From Hsuehochloa calcarea (Eukaryota; Streptophyta; Magnoliopsida; Poales; Poaceae): 64,000 nucleotides of DNA. Position 1 is the stretch's first letter; the number at the start of each line of letters is the position of its first letter. Shown in pieces: positions 32,503 to 43,131 of this stretch. Location: NCBI GenBank assembly GCA_036346395.1, contig CM070599.1, positions 7,927,232 to 7,991,231 of the forward strand. Direction: 5' to 3'. The notes beneath the pieces were generated by a model that was given only the letters and a program-made list of their open reading frames with translations, was not told the DNA's origin and did not search any database. Position numbers and translations under genes: made by a program.

Positions 32503-33356
32503 AACTTTGTGTGTAGCCATTGCAAATATTATCTTGAGGCTCACCATCTGAGATGCCACTTTATAACATCTCGAAAAATCCAACAATACACCTACCTAAT
32601 TAGTAGTTAGTGGGACTCGAGTAATGCCCTTTAGCCACACCGATTTAGTAGTTTACAATACCATACAGCAACAGAAGGAAGAGGAAGAGTGGCTGGGATG
32701 AGCCTCTCGGCAAATTCTCGTAAATTCTTGCTATATATGTTCAACAAGTGATGTGGGACAGCGAACTCCACTAATAACACTAGCTAGCTAGAACAAATAA
32801 ATTGTACCCGACCAACTTGACAGCAGCTGCTGGCAACCTATTAGTAGTGGAGACTAGTGGTTCAAAAAGGGAAACCAAAGCCAGCCTATTAGGGAAGACA
32901 TTAGTTGCAACGTTGTACTAATTTAACTTGGAAGGGTTACAGGCCTCAAGTAATGGATATTAGTGCCTTTTCTCATGCATTGCACTAAGCATACCACCCT
33001 ATAGTTAAATCAACGAATCAGTGAAGATAGTTTGTAGGAATCTTATAATTACCTACAATTCACTAGATCTGTACATATCCAAGTTGTTAGGGAGAAATAG
33101 CTAAGCTAGCTGAGGTCGAAGCAATGTTTTGGAAACCATCTCAGTGTACAAACCGAATACTTATTACGTGACTTGGGTGAGTAATGATTACAAGTCAAAA
33201 GAGAGTTTATGGGTCTCAAATTACGGAAACTAGTGCGATTGCTCTCGATCATATCCATGGCACTAAGAAAAACACTCCATAATTAATCAAATCAGTATAT
33301 ACTTTAATCCACGCGATGGCCCACGGAAGAAAAAGACCGTCACCAAGTTCGTCAAA
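32503..33356. other. Low-copy-looking AT-rich DNA, no gene seen
   Basis: First stretch after the retroelement block. No LTR, domain or repeat family is recognised. The short frame 32392-32610 spans the LTR edge and is not considered coding. Confidence 0.4.
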
Positions 33357-33548
33357 TCAGCACTCACTCCACGCAGAACGTTGTAGAAGCTCATCTGGGC
33401 CGGTCACCAACTGCCGGCTGTCGTGACATGCATGATCTATTTCGATGGCGATCTCTTCGATCGACTTCGGGCGGAAATACTTAGTGGGCTGCCCATCCAC
33501 GCTGTTCACTGACAGTGGACTGGAGAGTGGAAGATTTTGTTGCTGCAC
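33357..33548 (-). CDS. Small hypothetical open frame
   Basis: 63 codons, starting MQQQNLPLSSPLSVNS and ending QRSAWSEC. It contains a charged segment (PKSIEEIAIEIDH) and has balanced codon use unlike the AT-rich surroundings, which is why it is listed. No signal peptide, membrane segment or family motif is seen. It could be an exon of a decayed gene, or chance. No promoter or polyadenylation signal is obvious next to it. Confidence 0.2.
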   Translation of the reverse strand: MQQQNLPLSSPLSVNSVDGQPTKYFRPKSIEEIAIEIDHACHDSRQLVTGPDELLQRSAWSEC

Positions 33549-34103
33549 TTGCCGCTCTTTCGCACCAACGCAAGGCTAGGTGCATGTGTGGGTTTCAGGA
33601 ATTCATCCTACTTCTCTCCCTCCGATCTCTTTATTCGATGTTTTTTTTTTTACGGTTTTCATGGTACGAGTTTGACGGTTACTTTTTATAACTATATATT
33701 AATATATGTACTAATAAGATTATAATATTATGAAAATACATGTAACGATAAATCTAGTGATACAGTTTTTATATAACCAATCTAGATATTTTTAAACATA
33801 ATAGTGATATTTTGACGGCTCGGTTTTTTTTTTGTGACACGGCATAGATTCTAGAATATCAAATAAAAAAATTGTAGGAGTATAAATTTATAGCTACGCC
33901 GCTGTCTAAAATTCTTTTTTAAGCTTTCATGCGGTGGGCATGGGATGGGAACAGATGTTACTGACCACATCCATGGACCAGGACTGGGCTAGATAAGTGC
34001 GTTTGAGGACGCAAAATGCTATTTCATTGATAACGCCGCCGTATCCATGGGAGCGATCAAGGATCTGGAAAAACGTATCATGAAGAGCCATTTAACGCCG
34101 CCA

Positions 34104-34117
34104 TGTGTGTGTGTATA

Positions 34118-34161
<44 letters not shown>
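34104..34161. repeat. (TG)n-(TA)n microsatellite
   Basis: A compound run of TG followed by about 15 TA units. Confidence 0.9.
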
Positions 34162-34163
<2 letters not shown>

Positions 34164-34235
34164 ACCATTTTAGATATAAACCATTTTCCTATATAGACAG
34201 TGTTTTTGTGTTCAGATATCGATTATATAACTTTT

Positions 34236-34515
34236 TATACCACTTAAATAAATATATTATACTTCTTTATCATTTTTAGTATACTTAAATACCAATTATA
34301 AGATACTCCAGTGCAATTTGATTGAAAATTTTTCATTGGAGTCCTTTATTTTTGTCATATACCTTTTTCATATATAAACAAAAGTATACACACAAATTTT
34401 CTATAAAAGTAGACTTTCATGAATTTTTCACATAACTCACTTTTAGTATCTTATAATCATCATTGGAGTATACTCAAATAGATAAAGAGGTATTATCATA
34501 AATTTAAGTGGTATA
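34236..34515. mobile_element. Foldback / MITE-like element between two TA-rich tracts
   Basis: The left arm TATACCACTTAAATAAATAT... and right arm ...CATAAATTTAAGTGGTATA are reverse complements over about 50 to 90 bases with gaps (also AGTATACTTAAATACC against GGAGTATACTCAAATAG). It is 280 bp, AT-rich and non-coding. TA dinucleotides at both ends would fit a TA-duplicating (Tc1/Mariner or Stowaway-like) MITE, but no superfamily terminus was identified. Confidence 0.5.
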
Positions 34516-34531
34516 TGAAGTGACAACTATG

Positions 34532-34583
34532 TCTCTCTCTCTCTCTCTCATTTTCCTATATATATATATATATATATATATAT
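34532..34583. repeat. (CT)n and (TA)n microsatellite
   Basis: About nine CT units, a TTTTCC spacer, and then about twelve TA units. Confidence 0.9.
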
Positions 34584-35192
34584 GATTTTTGATGAATCCA
34601 AATTATAACGTTATAGATTTAACGTTAACCTTAAGATCTCATATAAAAATCCAGCCATATTAATATCTCATGTGTTCGTATGTCATTATTTAGTACGTAT
34701 TCGCATCCTACACGGTTATTTGGTGAAATTATATATATGCGTTCAAATTGGATGGCTAGTATTTTCCCTTTTTCTATGATTAATGTGGGAATTTCTAGCC
34801 TTTTTCTCTTTTCTCAGATTAATGTGGGAATTTCTACCTTTTTATAAATTGGATGGTTAGGATTTTTCCTTTTTCTCTAATTAATGTGGGAATTTCTAGC
34901 CTTTTTGTTTTTCTTCGAATAATATGAGAATTTCTGCATTTTTACATTCTAAGATTAATATGAGGCTTATAGGAGAGCCTCCTATTAGTATAGATATAGA
35001 TAGATTTGCGCACAGGCAGAGTAGCGCACGTACTAATGGGTCAGAAAAAAACTTTGTTCATGTTTTGTTCTGGTGAGAACATATACGTCCATAAGATGAA
35101 TACCATCCTTTTGGAAGATTCATAATTTGAGTATTCTCCAGCAGCAGTTTCCCCTCAAATATATCTAGGGAACAAAAGTGTCAAACAAAATT

Positions 35193-35424
35193 AGCAAGTC
35201 AGATCATTCCGTGTGGCCATTATGTAACCATATCCTTTTATGTGAATGAAGTCTAGGTAAATATCGTCCGCTAGTGACTAGGTAACAACCATTTTATGTG
35301 AATGAAGTCTTAAGTATCCGCATATGCACGCACTAGCTAGTATGTGTAGCAAGTCAGATCATTCCGTGCGGCCACTAGATAACGATCATTTTATGTGAAT
35401 GAAGTCCAGGTAAACATCGTCCAC
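35193..35424 (+). promoter_or_regulatory. Duplicated upstream module of the protease gene
   Basis: The block from AGCAAGTCAGATCATTCCGTG to AATGAAGTC(T/C)AGGTAAA(T/C)ATCGTCC occurs at 35193-35271 and 35348-35424. A third, shorter copy (ACCATTTTATGTGAATGAAGTC) lies at 35288-35309. It lies 290-520 bp upstream of the start codon. A regulatory role is inferred from position only. Confidence 0.5.
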
Positions 35425-35567
35425 ATTGCACGCACTAACTAGCTAGCATGAAGCACCTTACACCATGCATGCAGGGCACGAAGCAACGACAATTAACAAA
35501 TCTAATTATTGTTTCAATTTTGGCAATGGCATTGCCGTTTAAGTTGTACATACCTTGAAAGTTCGCC

Positions 35568-35575
35568 TATATAAG
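35568..35575 (+). promoter_or_regulatory. TATA box of the cysteine protease gene
   Basis: TATATAAG in the context CGCCTATATAAGCCCC, 139 bp upstream of the ATG. An A-rich, C-containing leader (GAGCAAACAAACAAGCGAAAGC) typical of grass transcription start regions follows. Confidence 0.75.
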
Positions 35576-35713
35576 CCCCACAGCACTTGCAAAATTGAGC
35601 AAACAAACAAGCGAAAGCATCGCCCACTTCTATCTTTAGCAAGCAGCCTGCAGCCAACTCCACTTTGCATCCCTAATTTAGGTGGGTACTACTAATAGCT
35701 AGATTACAACAGA

Positions 35714-36819
35714 ATGGCCTACTCTTTCTCCAAGAACCTAGTTGTAGCCTTATTACTTGTCACATGTCTCCACGTACTCGCGGCGCGCGAGCTCGCCGAC
35801 ACGGCCATGGCCGAGAGGCACGAGCGGTGGATGGCAAAGCACGGCCGCGTGTACGCCGACGACGCGGAGAAGGCGCGGCGGCTCGAGGTGTACAAGGCCA
35901 ACGTCGCGTTTATCGAGTCGGTGAATGCGGGGAGCCACAAGTTCTGGCTCGGCGAGAACCAGTTCGCCGACCTCACGAACGCCGAGTTCAGGGCCTTGAG
36001 GACCGGCTTTAAGTCGTCCCGCGCGAACAGGGCCCCGACTCCGTTCCGGTACGCGAACGTCAGCGCCGACGACCTCCCAACGAGCATCGACTGGAGGACC
36101 GAGGGCGCCGTCACCCCCGTCAAGGACCAAGGCAATTGCGGTGGGCACGTGCACGTACATTACATTCCTTCCATTAACGCACTCATGTTCTAGCTTGCAG
36201 TAACAAACTGACTTGCACATATCTACGTACAGGGTGTTGCTGGGCGTTCTCGGCGGTGGCGTCCATGGAGGGCATCGTGAAGCTGATCACCGGGAAGCTC
36301 ATCTCTTTATCGGAGCAGGAGTTGGTGGACTGCGACGTCAAAGGCGAGGACCAGGGCTGCGAGGGAGGGCTCATGGACGACGCTTTCCTCTTCATCATCA
36401 ACAACGGTGGCCTCTCCACGGAGTCCGACTACCCATACACGGCTAAGGACGGCAAGTGCGCGAGCGGATCAAACAGCGCCGCGACCATCAAGGCGTACGA
36501 GGACGTGCCGGCCAACGACGAGACCGCGCTCCAGAAGGCCGTGGCCAACCAGCCGGTGTCCGTGGCCGTCGACGGCGGCGACCAGCACTTCCAGCTCTAC
36601 AAGGGCGGCATCCTCTCCGGCGGGTGCAGCACGGAGCTGGACCACGCGATCACGGCGGTCGGGTACGGCGTGGCGAGCGACGGGACCAAGTACTGGCTGA
36701 TGAAGAACTCGTGGGGCGCGTCGTGGGGTGAGGACGGGTACATCAGGATGGAGAGGGGCATCGCTGACACGGAGGGCGTCTGCGGCCTCGCCATGATGGC
36801 TTCCTACCCGAATGCGTGA
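35714..36819 (+). CDS. SAG39-like papain-family cysteine protease (C1A), two exons
   Basis: Exon 1 is 35714-36140 and exon 2 is 36233-36819, joined across a 92-bp GT-AG intron, giving 337 residues, usual for plant C1A proteases. Residues 1-24 are a hydrophobic signal peptide ending LAA. Residues 36-95 are the I29 inhibitor prodomain with the ERFNIN pattern (E52, R56, Y60, N63, I67, N71). The mature enzyme begins near L121 (LPTSIDWR). Catalytic residues are Q139, C145 (in CGCCWAF), H280 (LDHAITAVGYG) and N301 (KNSWG); GCEGG is at 184-188. A glycosylation site, NVS, lies in the propeptide. No KDEL tail or granulin domain is present, so secretion or vacuolar delivery is likely. The splice phase is set by the family motif spanning the junction. 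The closest remembered relative is rice senescence-specific SAG39, which suggests a role in protein turnover during senescence; paralogues are many, so orthology is unproven. Confidence 0.95.
36141..36232 (+). other. Intron of the protease gene
   Basis: 92 bases, GTGGGC...CTACGTACAG. Removing it restores N-C-G-C-C-W-A-F around the catalytic cysteine. Reading through it meets a stop at 36191. Confidence 0.93.
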
Positions 36820-36869
36820 CGATCATCTCTCTGGTCGTTGGTCAAGAACATACAGCGGATTTAAATAAG

Positions 36870-36981
36870 AATAAAATCCTTGGCGCACGCCTATCCTGTG
36901 TACAAACGGTGGTTCTTTCTAGACAAGTCGGTGGAGGACAACCTTGTACCAGTAAAAGGAAAGTATTGAAACTCAAATAAA
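36870..36981 (+). terminator. Polyadenylation signals of the protease gene
   Basis: AATAAA at 36870-36875 (51 bp after the stop) and again at 36976-36981, either of which could direct 3' end formation. Confidence 0.6.
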
Positions 36982-37218
36982 ACAAGTATCGAGCATATCT
37001 GTACCAAATTAGATTTTTTTTTTAGAAACTGAGGGCACGTTTACTGTTTTCACTGGGAGAACAGAGCGATTCAAGGGTCTCCTCATGGACGTACTCGAGG
37101 AGCATCGATTGCCGAGATTCCATAATTTCACCATTGTTGTTTGCATGTTCCCTCGAAGTCGACATAGAAAGTTAGAAACGTATGTTTACATTAGCTATAC
37201 TACCGCAGATGGGCTCTT

Positions 37219-37660
37219 TGCCGAGTGCTCAAAGCCCCTATTGCACTCGGCAAAGGCTTTGCCGAGTGCCGCACTCGGCAAAAAGCAGTCGGCAAAGAAC
37301 CCGTCGGCAAAGGTTTCTTTGCCGAGTGTCACATATCGGGCACTCGGTAAAGCCTTTGCCGAGTATCACGTCAGCACTCGGTAAAAAAAAATCCGACGTC
37401 AACTCTGACGGCCTCTTTGCCGAGTGCCACCTCAGCGGCACTCGGCAAAGAATTTTCAAAAAATTCTTTGCCGAGTGCCAGACACTTGCAATCGGCAAAG
37501 AAATTTTTTTCTTTTTTAAAAAGTTTTTTTTGCCGAGTGCCATGGATATGGCACTCGGCAAAGCTGGGAAATTGGGTTTCTGCTTCCCAACTTTGCCGAG
37601 TGTCATGGTCACGGCACTCGGCAAAGCCCTCTTTGCCGAGTGTGGCACTCGGCAAAGAGG
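37219..37660. repeat. Left subterminal repeat array of the CACTA element
   Basis: About 20 copies of the 12-mer TTTGCCGAGTGC or its complement, often as head-to-head pairs, the presumed transposase-binding sites. Frames through this array are artefacts of the repeat. Confidence 0.85.
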
Positions 37661-38167
37661 GGAAAAATGCTTTTTTTTGTTTTTGCTTTCCATCAGCACA
37701 AACAAAGAAATCACATATATATATCAACACACAGCACAGGATATATCACATACACATCCATATTCCATCACATACACATCCATAACCCATCACACACACA
37801 TCCACCATCCATAATACATCACATACAAATCCATTGTCCATAATCCATCACATACATTCGCATCATCCATGACAATATCCATCACAATATATATATGTCT
37901 CTAGTAGTAGTCCAACATAAGGCTAAGTCTAACACAAGTCCATACAACATGAAAAGAAACAAATAAACGGAACCTACTGCCAGCCTCCCCACCCGGAGTG
38001 TGAACTGCCACCTTGAGGAGGGCCAGTTGGCCACCTGGCCTGTGGAGAAGGGCCACCTTGAGGAGTCGGGTTCGAACCCGCCGACTGTGGCTGCACAAAA
38101 GAGAAGCGAATTCATGAGTATCTACAGGAGGGCCGCACAAGCTAAAGGAATAAACAACCATATATAC

Positions 38168-39106
38168 TCACCGAGTCCCTACAGAGGAGGAGGAGCCACA
38201 ATCGAGCGAGCGGCCGATCGGGCACGACCACACAGCAAGGATCGAAGGCTCGCCATGAAGTGAACATGTCCTGCAGCCTCGCCCCTCGGCCGCCCTCAGG
38301 CTTGTGCGACCTCCATCTCCACCGGTGGGCCTCACTTTGGGCCGCTCTTGGGCCTCCAACCTCCGCAAGTCGGCCTGCAACATTCCACCCGCAATGTTTA
38401 AACAATGCAAAGGCAAGGTAGATGTGTAAAAGCAATGAACGACGAATAAAACAGTACTAACCTGGAGTTCCGCCATCTGCTGCTGTGAGCTCTGCTGCCG
38501 AGAGCGTATGGGGAGGGAGGAGCTCGTGCTCCTTGCTCGAATCTCGGCGAGGTGGGAGCAGAGGCGAGTCGATCGTCTGTCCGCCATCCATGACGGCCGT
38601 CTTTGCTTCCCTCCTCCCAGCCTCATCAGGAGGTCTGTGTCCAGGGGCTGGGTGGCCGGATCGAAGTCCTCCCCATGGCGCTCGCGGGCCGCCGAGGTGT
38701 ACTCGCTAAGCTTGCTGTGGACGCTCGCGTTGGTGTACGCCTCGGGCCCGTCCGCCGGGTTGTAGGTGACTTCCGGGGCCGTCGCCTTGCCCTTGTGTGC
38801 CAGGGCGTACGCCATGAACTCGTTGCATTCCTGGCCTTGGTGCGCCTGGGACTGCGAGGAAAACACAAAGATGATTACAAGTAATGAGAATTGAGCGTTA
38901 GAATAAATAAATAAAGATGAAAACACAAAGAAGATTACCCATGTCTGGGCGTACGCGCTGAGGCTCCGGTTGCCTTGGTGGTGTGGCGCCCCACCCATCT
39001 GCAGGCGGCAGTCCCGACGGATGTTGTGCTTCTCCGCCCACTCCTCCGAGAGCCACCTGTCCACAATGGCCTCCAGCGAGGCGGTGCTGGCGCACTGTCG
39101 AGACAT
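38168..39106 (-). pseudogene. CACTA second gene, Transposase_24-like, C-terminal exons
   Basis: Minus strand. The exon from 39106 reads LEAIVDRWLSEEWAEKHNIRR and GGAPHHQGNRSLSAYAQTW. A GT-AG intron (38938-38852) follows, with the next exon reading ECNEFMAYALAHKGKA, VTYNPADGPEAYTNASVHSKL and LLMRLGGGKQRRPSWMADR. These are the typical blocks of the plant Transposase_24 family encoded by CACTA elements next to the main transposase. A glutamine-rich tail (SRQQSSQQQMAELQ) follows, then probably a further intron at about 38460-38395. The role is thought to be DNA binding or an accessory role in transposition. Upstream exons lie near 39246-40100. Confidence 0.75.
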
Positions 39107-39245
39107 TCTTGCATACCATCAAGTTATTGATATGTCGAAGATGAAATGAAGCCTACCTATTCTTCATTGAAGTAGTCGGATTAATGTTTCGTACTTACCG
39201 AGAGTCTTGCTCCTTGGTGGCGTCCCGGTCCCGCATCGGCCTTCC

Positions 39246-40110
39246 TCACCACGACCAAGGGCGTCGGCGCCAGTAGTTGATGATGCACCGGAGCCGCGTC
39301 TCGTGGTACAGTCCGAGAGTCGGGACCTCTGGACCTTGTCTCGCACTCGCGCGCCGGATCCTCAAACCCTTCGTCGCTTTGAAGAAGTCCCGCATCTGAG
39401 ACATCATGTATCGTTTCATTATTTCAAGAATGACCAATGAATGCGTAGTATTGACCAATTTAGTGCGATGAAGACTCACCCGAACTCGGCCTTGATCCGC
39501 GCTGCAACGGTGCCGAACTCGCCGTCCTCGGGCGTAGAAGTGGTCCCACGTCCGAGCGGCGAAGTCACCGAGGCGTAGGTGACCATGCGGTGGTCTTTGC
39601 CAATCGAAGGTCGGTGGCATTGATGTGCCGGCCGTTCGGACACAACTTCCCGCTCTTTGCAAGAGTCATTAAGAAGAATTGTTAGTCTCGATTCGATTTT
39701 CAACATGTCATATGAAATAGTAGTGAAATAATACTTACTTGTCGCCATTGGTCAAATCACCGGCGCCGGTGAAGTGGGATCGGCCGCACGGAGCTGCGAG
39801 GCCCGCGCAAGTAGACTCCGACGAGGTAGAGCGAGGCGGTGCAAGTGGAACCCATCTTTGTAGATATCGCCGCCTCCCCGTGGTCCGACGAGTCAGAGGA
39901 AGTGCCACCCCCTCCTATGTGCAGGCCCACCGCCTGGTCGTCCTCGTCCACCGACGGGGTGGCAGCCGGCTGCACCCTCGTCCTCGGACGGCCGCGAGGG
40001 CGCTCCTCGTCCTCCTCGTCGGCGGCTCCAAAGAAGTGGTCCTCGGCGTGGGGTGGTGGCGCTCCCTCATGTAGAGGAGTTGACCCCGACGGCCTGCCTT
40101 CCGCCTGGCA
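39246..40110 (-). pseudogene. CACTA second gene, N-terminal exons (degraded)
   Basis: Minus strand. The region includes FDWQRPPHGHLRLGDFAARTWDHF-type sequence (about 39500-39620), MKRYMMSQMRDFFKATKGL (about 39370-39420), and an acidic, proline-rich start (EEDEERPRGRPR, about 40000-40040). Splice-like boundaries such as the TTGCAG/GT pairs near 39660 and 39740 suggest several small exons. Order and strand link it to 38168-39106. The exact exon structure is not resolved by eye. Confidence 0.5.
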
Positions 40111-40205
40111 TTTTGTCGAGTGCTGCAATTTCAAAGAGTAAACCAATTAGCACAGTTAAATTACAAGTACTTATAAAGAGATGCAAAATGAACGAAACAT
40201 AATTG

Positions 40206-40206
40206 C

Positions 40207-40245
<39 letters not shown>
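40206..40245. repeat. (AAT)n microsatellite
   Basis: About 13 AAT/ATA units inside the CACTA element, between the two gene remnants. Confidence 0.9.
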
Positions 40246-40246
<1 letters not shown>

Positions 40247-40260
40247 TAGTATTACATGAA

Positions 40261-40635
40261 TTAGAAATATTCTTCACGATCGGCGTAATTTGGATCATAG
40301 GTGTCGCCATCACTATCAATATTGTCGAGTAAATCGGGCTCATCTCCATCGTTGTCATCATTGTCATCGCCTAACTGTAATCGCTCAAGCATTTGTAAGT
40401 CCTTAGCATTTTGCACCTCTTCTCCGTCGTCCTCATCTCCACCGTCCTGATCAATGTCATTGTCTACTTCCATGCCCATCAGCGAAAACATGTCTATGTC
40501 AAACCTCCCTTCTAGCCCCTCTGGTTGATAAAACTCCCGTGTGTTTGGGTCAAAGTTGTAATCCTCATCGTTTGGGACAGGCAGTTTACCGTGCGGCGAT
40601 ACCAACTGCACAAGGTACCAACCGATATAAAACAT
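40261..40635 (-). pseudogene. CACTA main transposase, C-terminal fragment
   Basis: Minus strand, 124 codons. It starts with WYLVQLVSPHGKLPVPNDEDYNF, DPNTREFYQPEGLEG and then a long acidic tail rich in Asp and Glu that ends DPNYADREEYF. This resembles the C-terminus that follows the TNP2-like catalytic region in grass CACTA transposases (DUF4216/DUF4218 side). The catalytic part that should lie further right (40640-42600) is absent: no transposase block is visible there. The element is therefore non-autonomous. Confidence 0.55.
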
Positions 40636-40639
40636 GCAT

Positions 40640-42640
40640 GCAAAGGAGGAGGGGGTTATACCTAGGGCAGTGGCGTGTCGGTGCAGTGGCGAGGCGATGC
40701 GGTGCAGGCAGACCTGCAGCGCCGACGAAGACGATCGGGTCCTTCTCCTACATAAAAAGGTAATAGGTTAGGCAAACATTATACGATCGGGACCAGCAGC
40801 TCGTTTCTATCCAAAGAAGACTAGAACAAGATAATCACATAAAAGAAAATTTGTCAAGATAACCAACGAAGACATATATAATTAAGTACAAAGCAGCAAA
40901 CTAAACCGTACGTCAATATATATAGGCTATAGCAATCTCCCCAGTCAACAAAGATTGTGGCACGTAAGTTCATCCCAGAGAGAGTAATAATCACCTCACC
41001 AAATTAAAGTCTGCTTAGTTAATATACTCTTTTGCTCTTGCTCAACACGAATATATATATAATGATCAAACTAATGAGGCGTTCCAGTTGTAATTATGTT
41101 CATGTATTCATGATGAAAATCAATCTTTGGCCCATATATAGGAGATGTCATCTAATTAACATCATGCTACCTAATATTACGGAATCTGGTCGCTTCCGAG
41201 CTTAGGCGTGTTGGCAAAAACGATGTCCAATTCCACCTTTGAAATGCCATATGTCATCGTATCTAATTGACCTACTCCATGTACACCCAAAATATACATT
41301 ATATTTCATCTTCTTCTTTGCACGTATGACCGGTACACATCCCCTTCCTTGCATGGCACCAAAATTTGGAAATTGTCAATCAGGGGGAACCGACGAAATA
41401 GCAACAAATTAAATACATTGACTGCTAGCTTTGTATATATAGATCTAGCTTAATTAGCTTTGTTAGTACGAGTCAAACATCATTGCACAGTACACTCCAA
41501 GGCCGTCCAAACTCCTAACGCCTCAGCCATGTTTATATTAGGTGCATCATAATTCTAGCAAACATGGACAGCGACATGAACGATCATCTCTGGTACCTGA
41601 ACGCCCGTACGTCCAAGTTTTGCATCAATCATATACACACACAACCCTATGGTAAGGCAGGTTCACATCACTATGCATGAGTGGTAGTGCTACTGCTATT
41701 AGTACGTACTACTAGCTTGGAAACGATCGACCTGATCAAGTGATCAGTACTAGCAAGAAACAGGCAGTAAAACGACCCTAACAACTCTTTGTACCAATCA
41801 CACGAACAATCCCATCATGACACAAGCTAATAGCCAAGAAGTACATACAGAGACGGATCTAGGTCAAATTCTAATAGTTTAACATCTTAAAGACGTTAAT
41901 TTCAACCCACATCAGAACATAACAAAAAAATAAGCCATAAATACTTCATTGACATGAAATTTTAGCAAAAATACTTCAACATAAAATATAATAAAAAAAC
42001 ACATAGCAAAAATAAAATAATATAGCATCTTAGGACATAACAAACAATGTCTAGCTCCTCTTCATTTTGTATCTTTAATTCCTAAATAAGAAATGCAATT
42101 ATTAACAGTATGTGCTTATTAGTTATTAACACACAAACACTTCAACTAGCCTCGGATTCTTGAAGAGTTTTGCTTATTAACAGTATGCTCATAATGCACT
42201 TATTAATATTATTTAGCACCAATATTGAGGTATACAATTTTGAGTACTGCAGTAGTTGCTACCCTAAAGAACTAAACAGCATGACTTGGTCTTCAAGTGG
42301 CAGTAGCAAGCAGACATTATAAAATAGTAAAAAACAGGTTGTGAGTTATAACCATCCCTCCTCGGAACCACAAAACAAAATGAAATTTTACATATGTTGT
42401 ATAATCTCAGTAAACCAAGGATCCTCTAACCATGAGTAATTGACAATGTTAATGTAGATACTTTAGCGTAACATGCCATGCATATCTCAGTTCAATGTTC
42501 AAATTCTAATGTACATAAAGTTGTTTAACAAATTTGAGAACGCACAGAAGACATCAAGAGAACAAAAATGTAAATATAATTGCTCATGAAATAACTAAAT
42601 TTCTGAAAAGCGTGCTTAATGAGAGCTGAGAAAATATTAT
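40640..42640. other. CACTA interior without coding blocks
   Basis: AT-rich sequence where a TNP2 transposase would be expected. No transposase motif is visible on either strand. It may be intron sequence or unrelated DNA brought in by deletion and repair. Confidence 0.45.
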
Positions 42641-42654
42641 TGTGCGGCCTACCC

Positions 42655-43030
42655 TAAAGAGGACACGGGCGCGACGGCGGGGGTGGAAGGAGGGCGTGGC
42701 GCCAAGGGGAGGCAGAGGCTGCGAGCACGGCCGCTCTGTTGGGTGGGGACGGAGGCGAGGCGCGGCACCGCGAGGACGAAGAACGCAGCAGTGTGGCACC
42801 GAGCTTGGAGGAGGGGCTACCACGACAGCGGTGGCGAGCGAGGTCGCGAGGAGGCGGGCGCGCGGGAGGCGGGGCCGCCGGAGACGAGGGAGCCGGGAGG
42901 CGCGGGGCAGCGGGACGCGGGCAGCCGCGGAGGCGGGGGGGCGCGGGAGGCGGGGCGCCGAGACGAGGCCGCGGGCCGGGGCGGGGAGGCGGGGCAGGGG
43001 GCGGCGAGGAGAGAGAGAGGTGAAATGAGA
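42655..43030. other. Very GC-rich segment inside the CACTA element
   Basis: About 375 bases of over 70 percent G+C by eye, rich in GGCG and GAGGCGG, between AT-rich flanks. All six frames are nearly open because stop codons need A/T, so the Arg/Gly/Pro/Ala-rich translations are uninformative. It may be a 5' leader of the transposase gene (it lies at the minus-strand 5' side) or a captured host 5'-UTR. Confidence 0.45.
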
Positions 43031-43131
43031 GAAATGAGTCGCCACGCGCGGCGTGAAGATAAGGTGGCTTTGCCGAGTGCCAGATCTGCGGCACTCGGCA
43101 AAGTTAATTTTCTTCGCCGAGTGTCGTGATC

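Larger units (their letters stand above)
33549..35190. other. Intergenic AT-rich DNA with simple repeats
   Basis: Contains TG/TA microsatellites, a foldback element (34236-34515) and, from 34745 to 34960, four imperfect copies of a GATTAATGTGGGAATTTCTAG-type unit with TTTTTC-rich spacers. No coding sequence was recognised. Confidence 0.55.

Noticed and set aside
35719..36220. Long minus-strand frames opposite the protease gene
   Set aside because: Shadows of the GC3-rich coding strand; no motif and no promoter.
37182..37814. 210-codon frame with repeated LPSA and ALGK segments
   Set aside because: The repeats are translations of the CACTA subterminal 12-mer, not protein.
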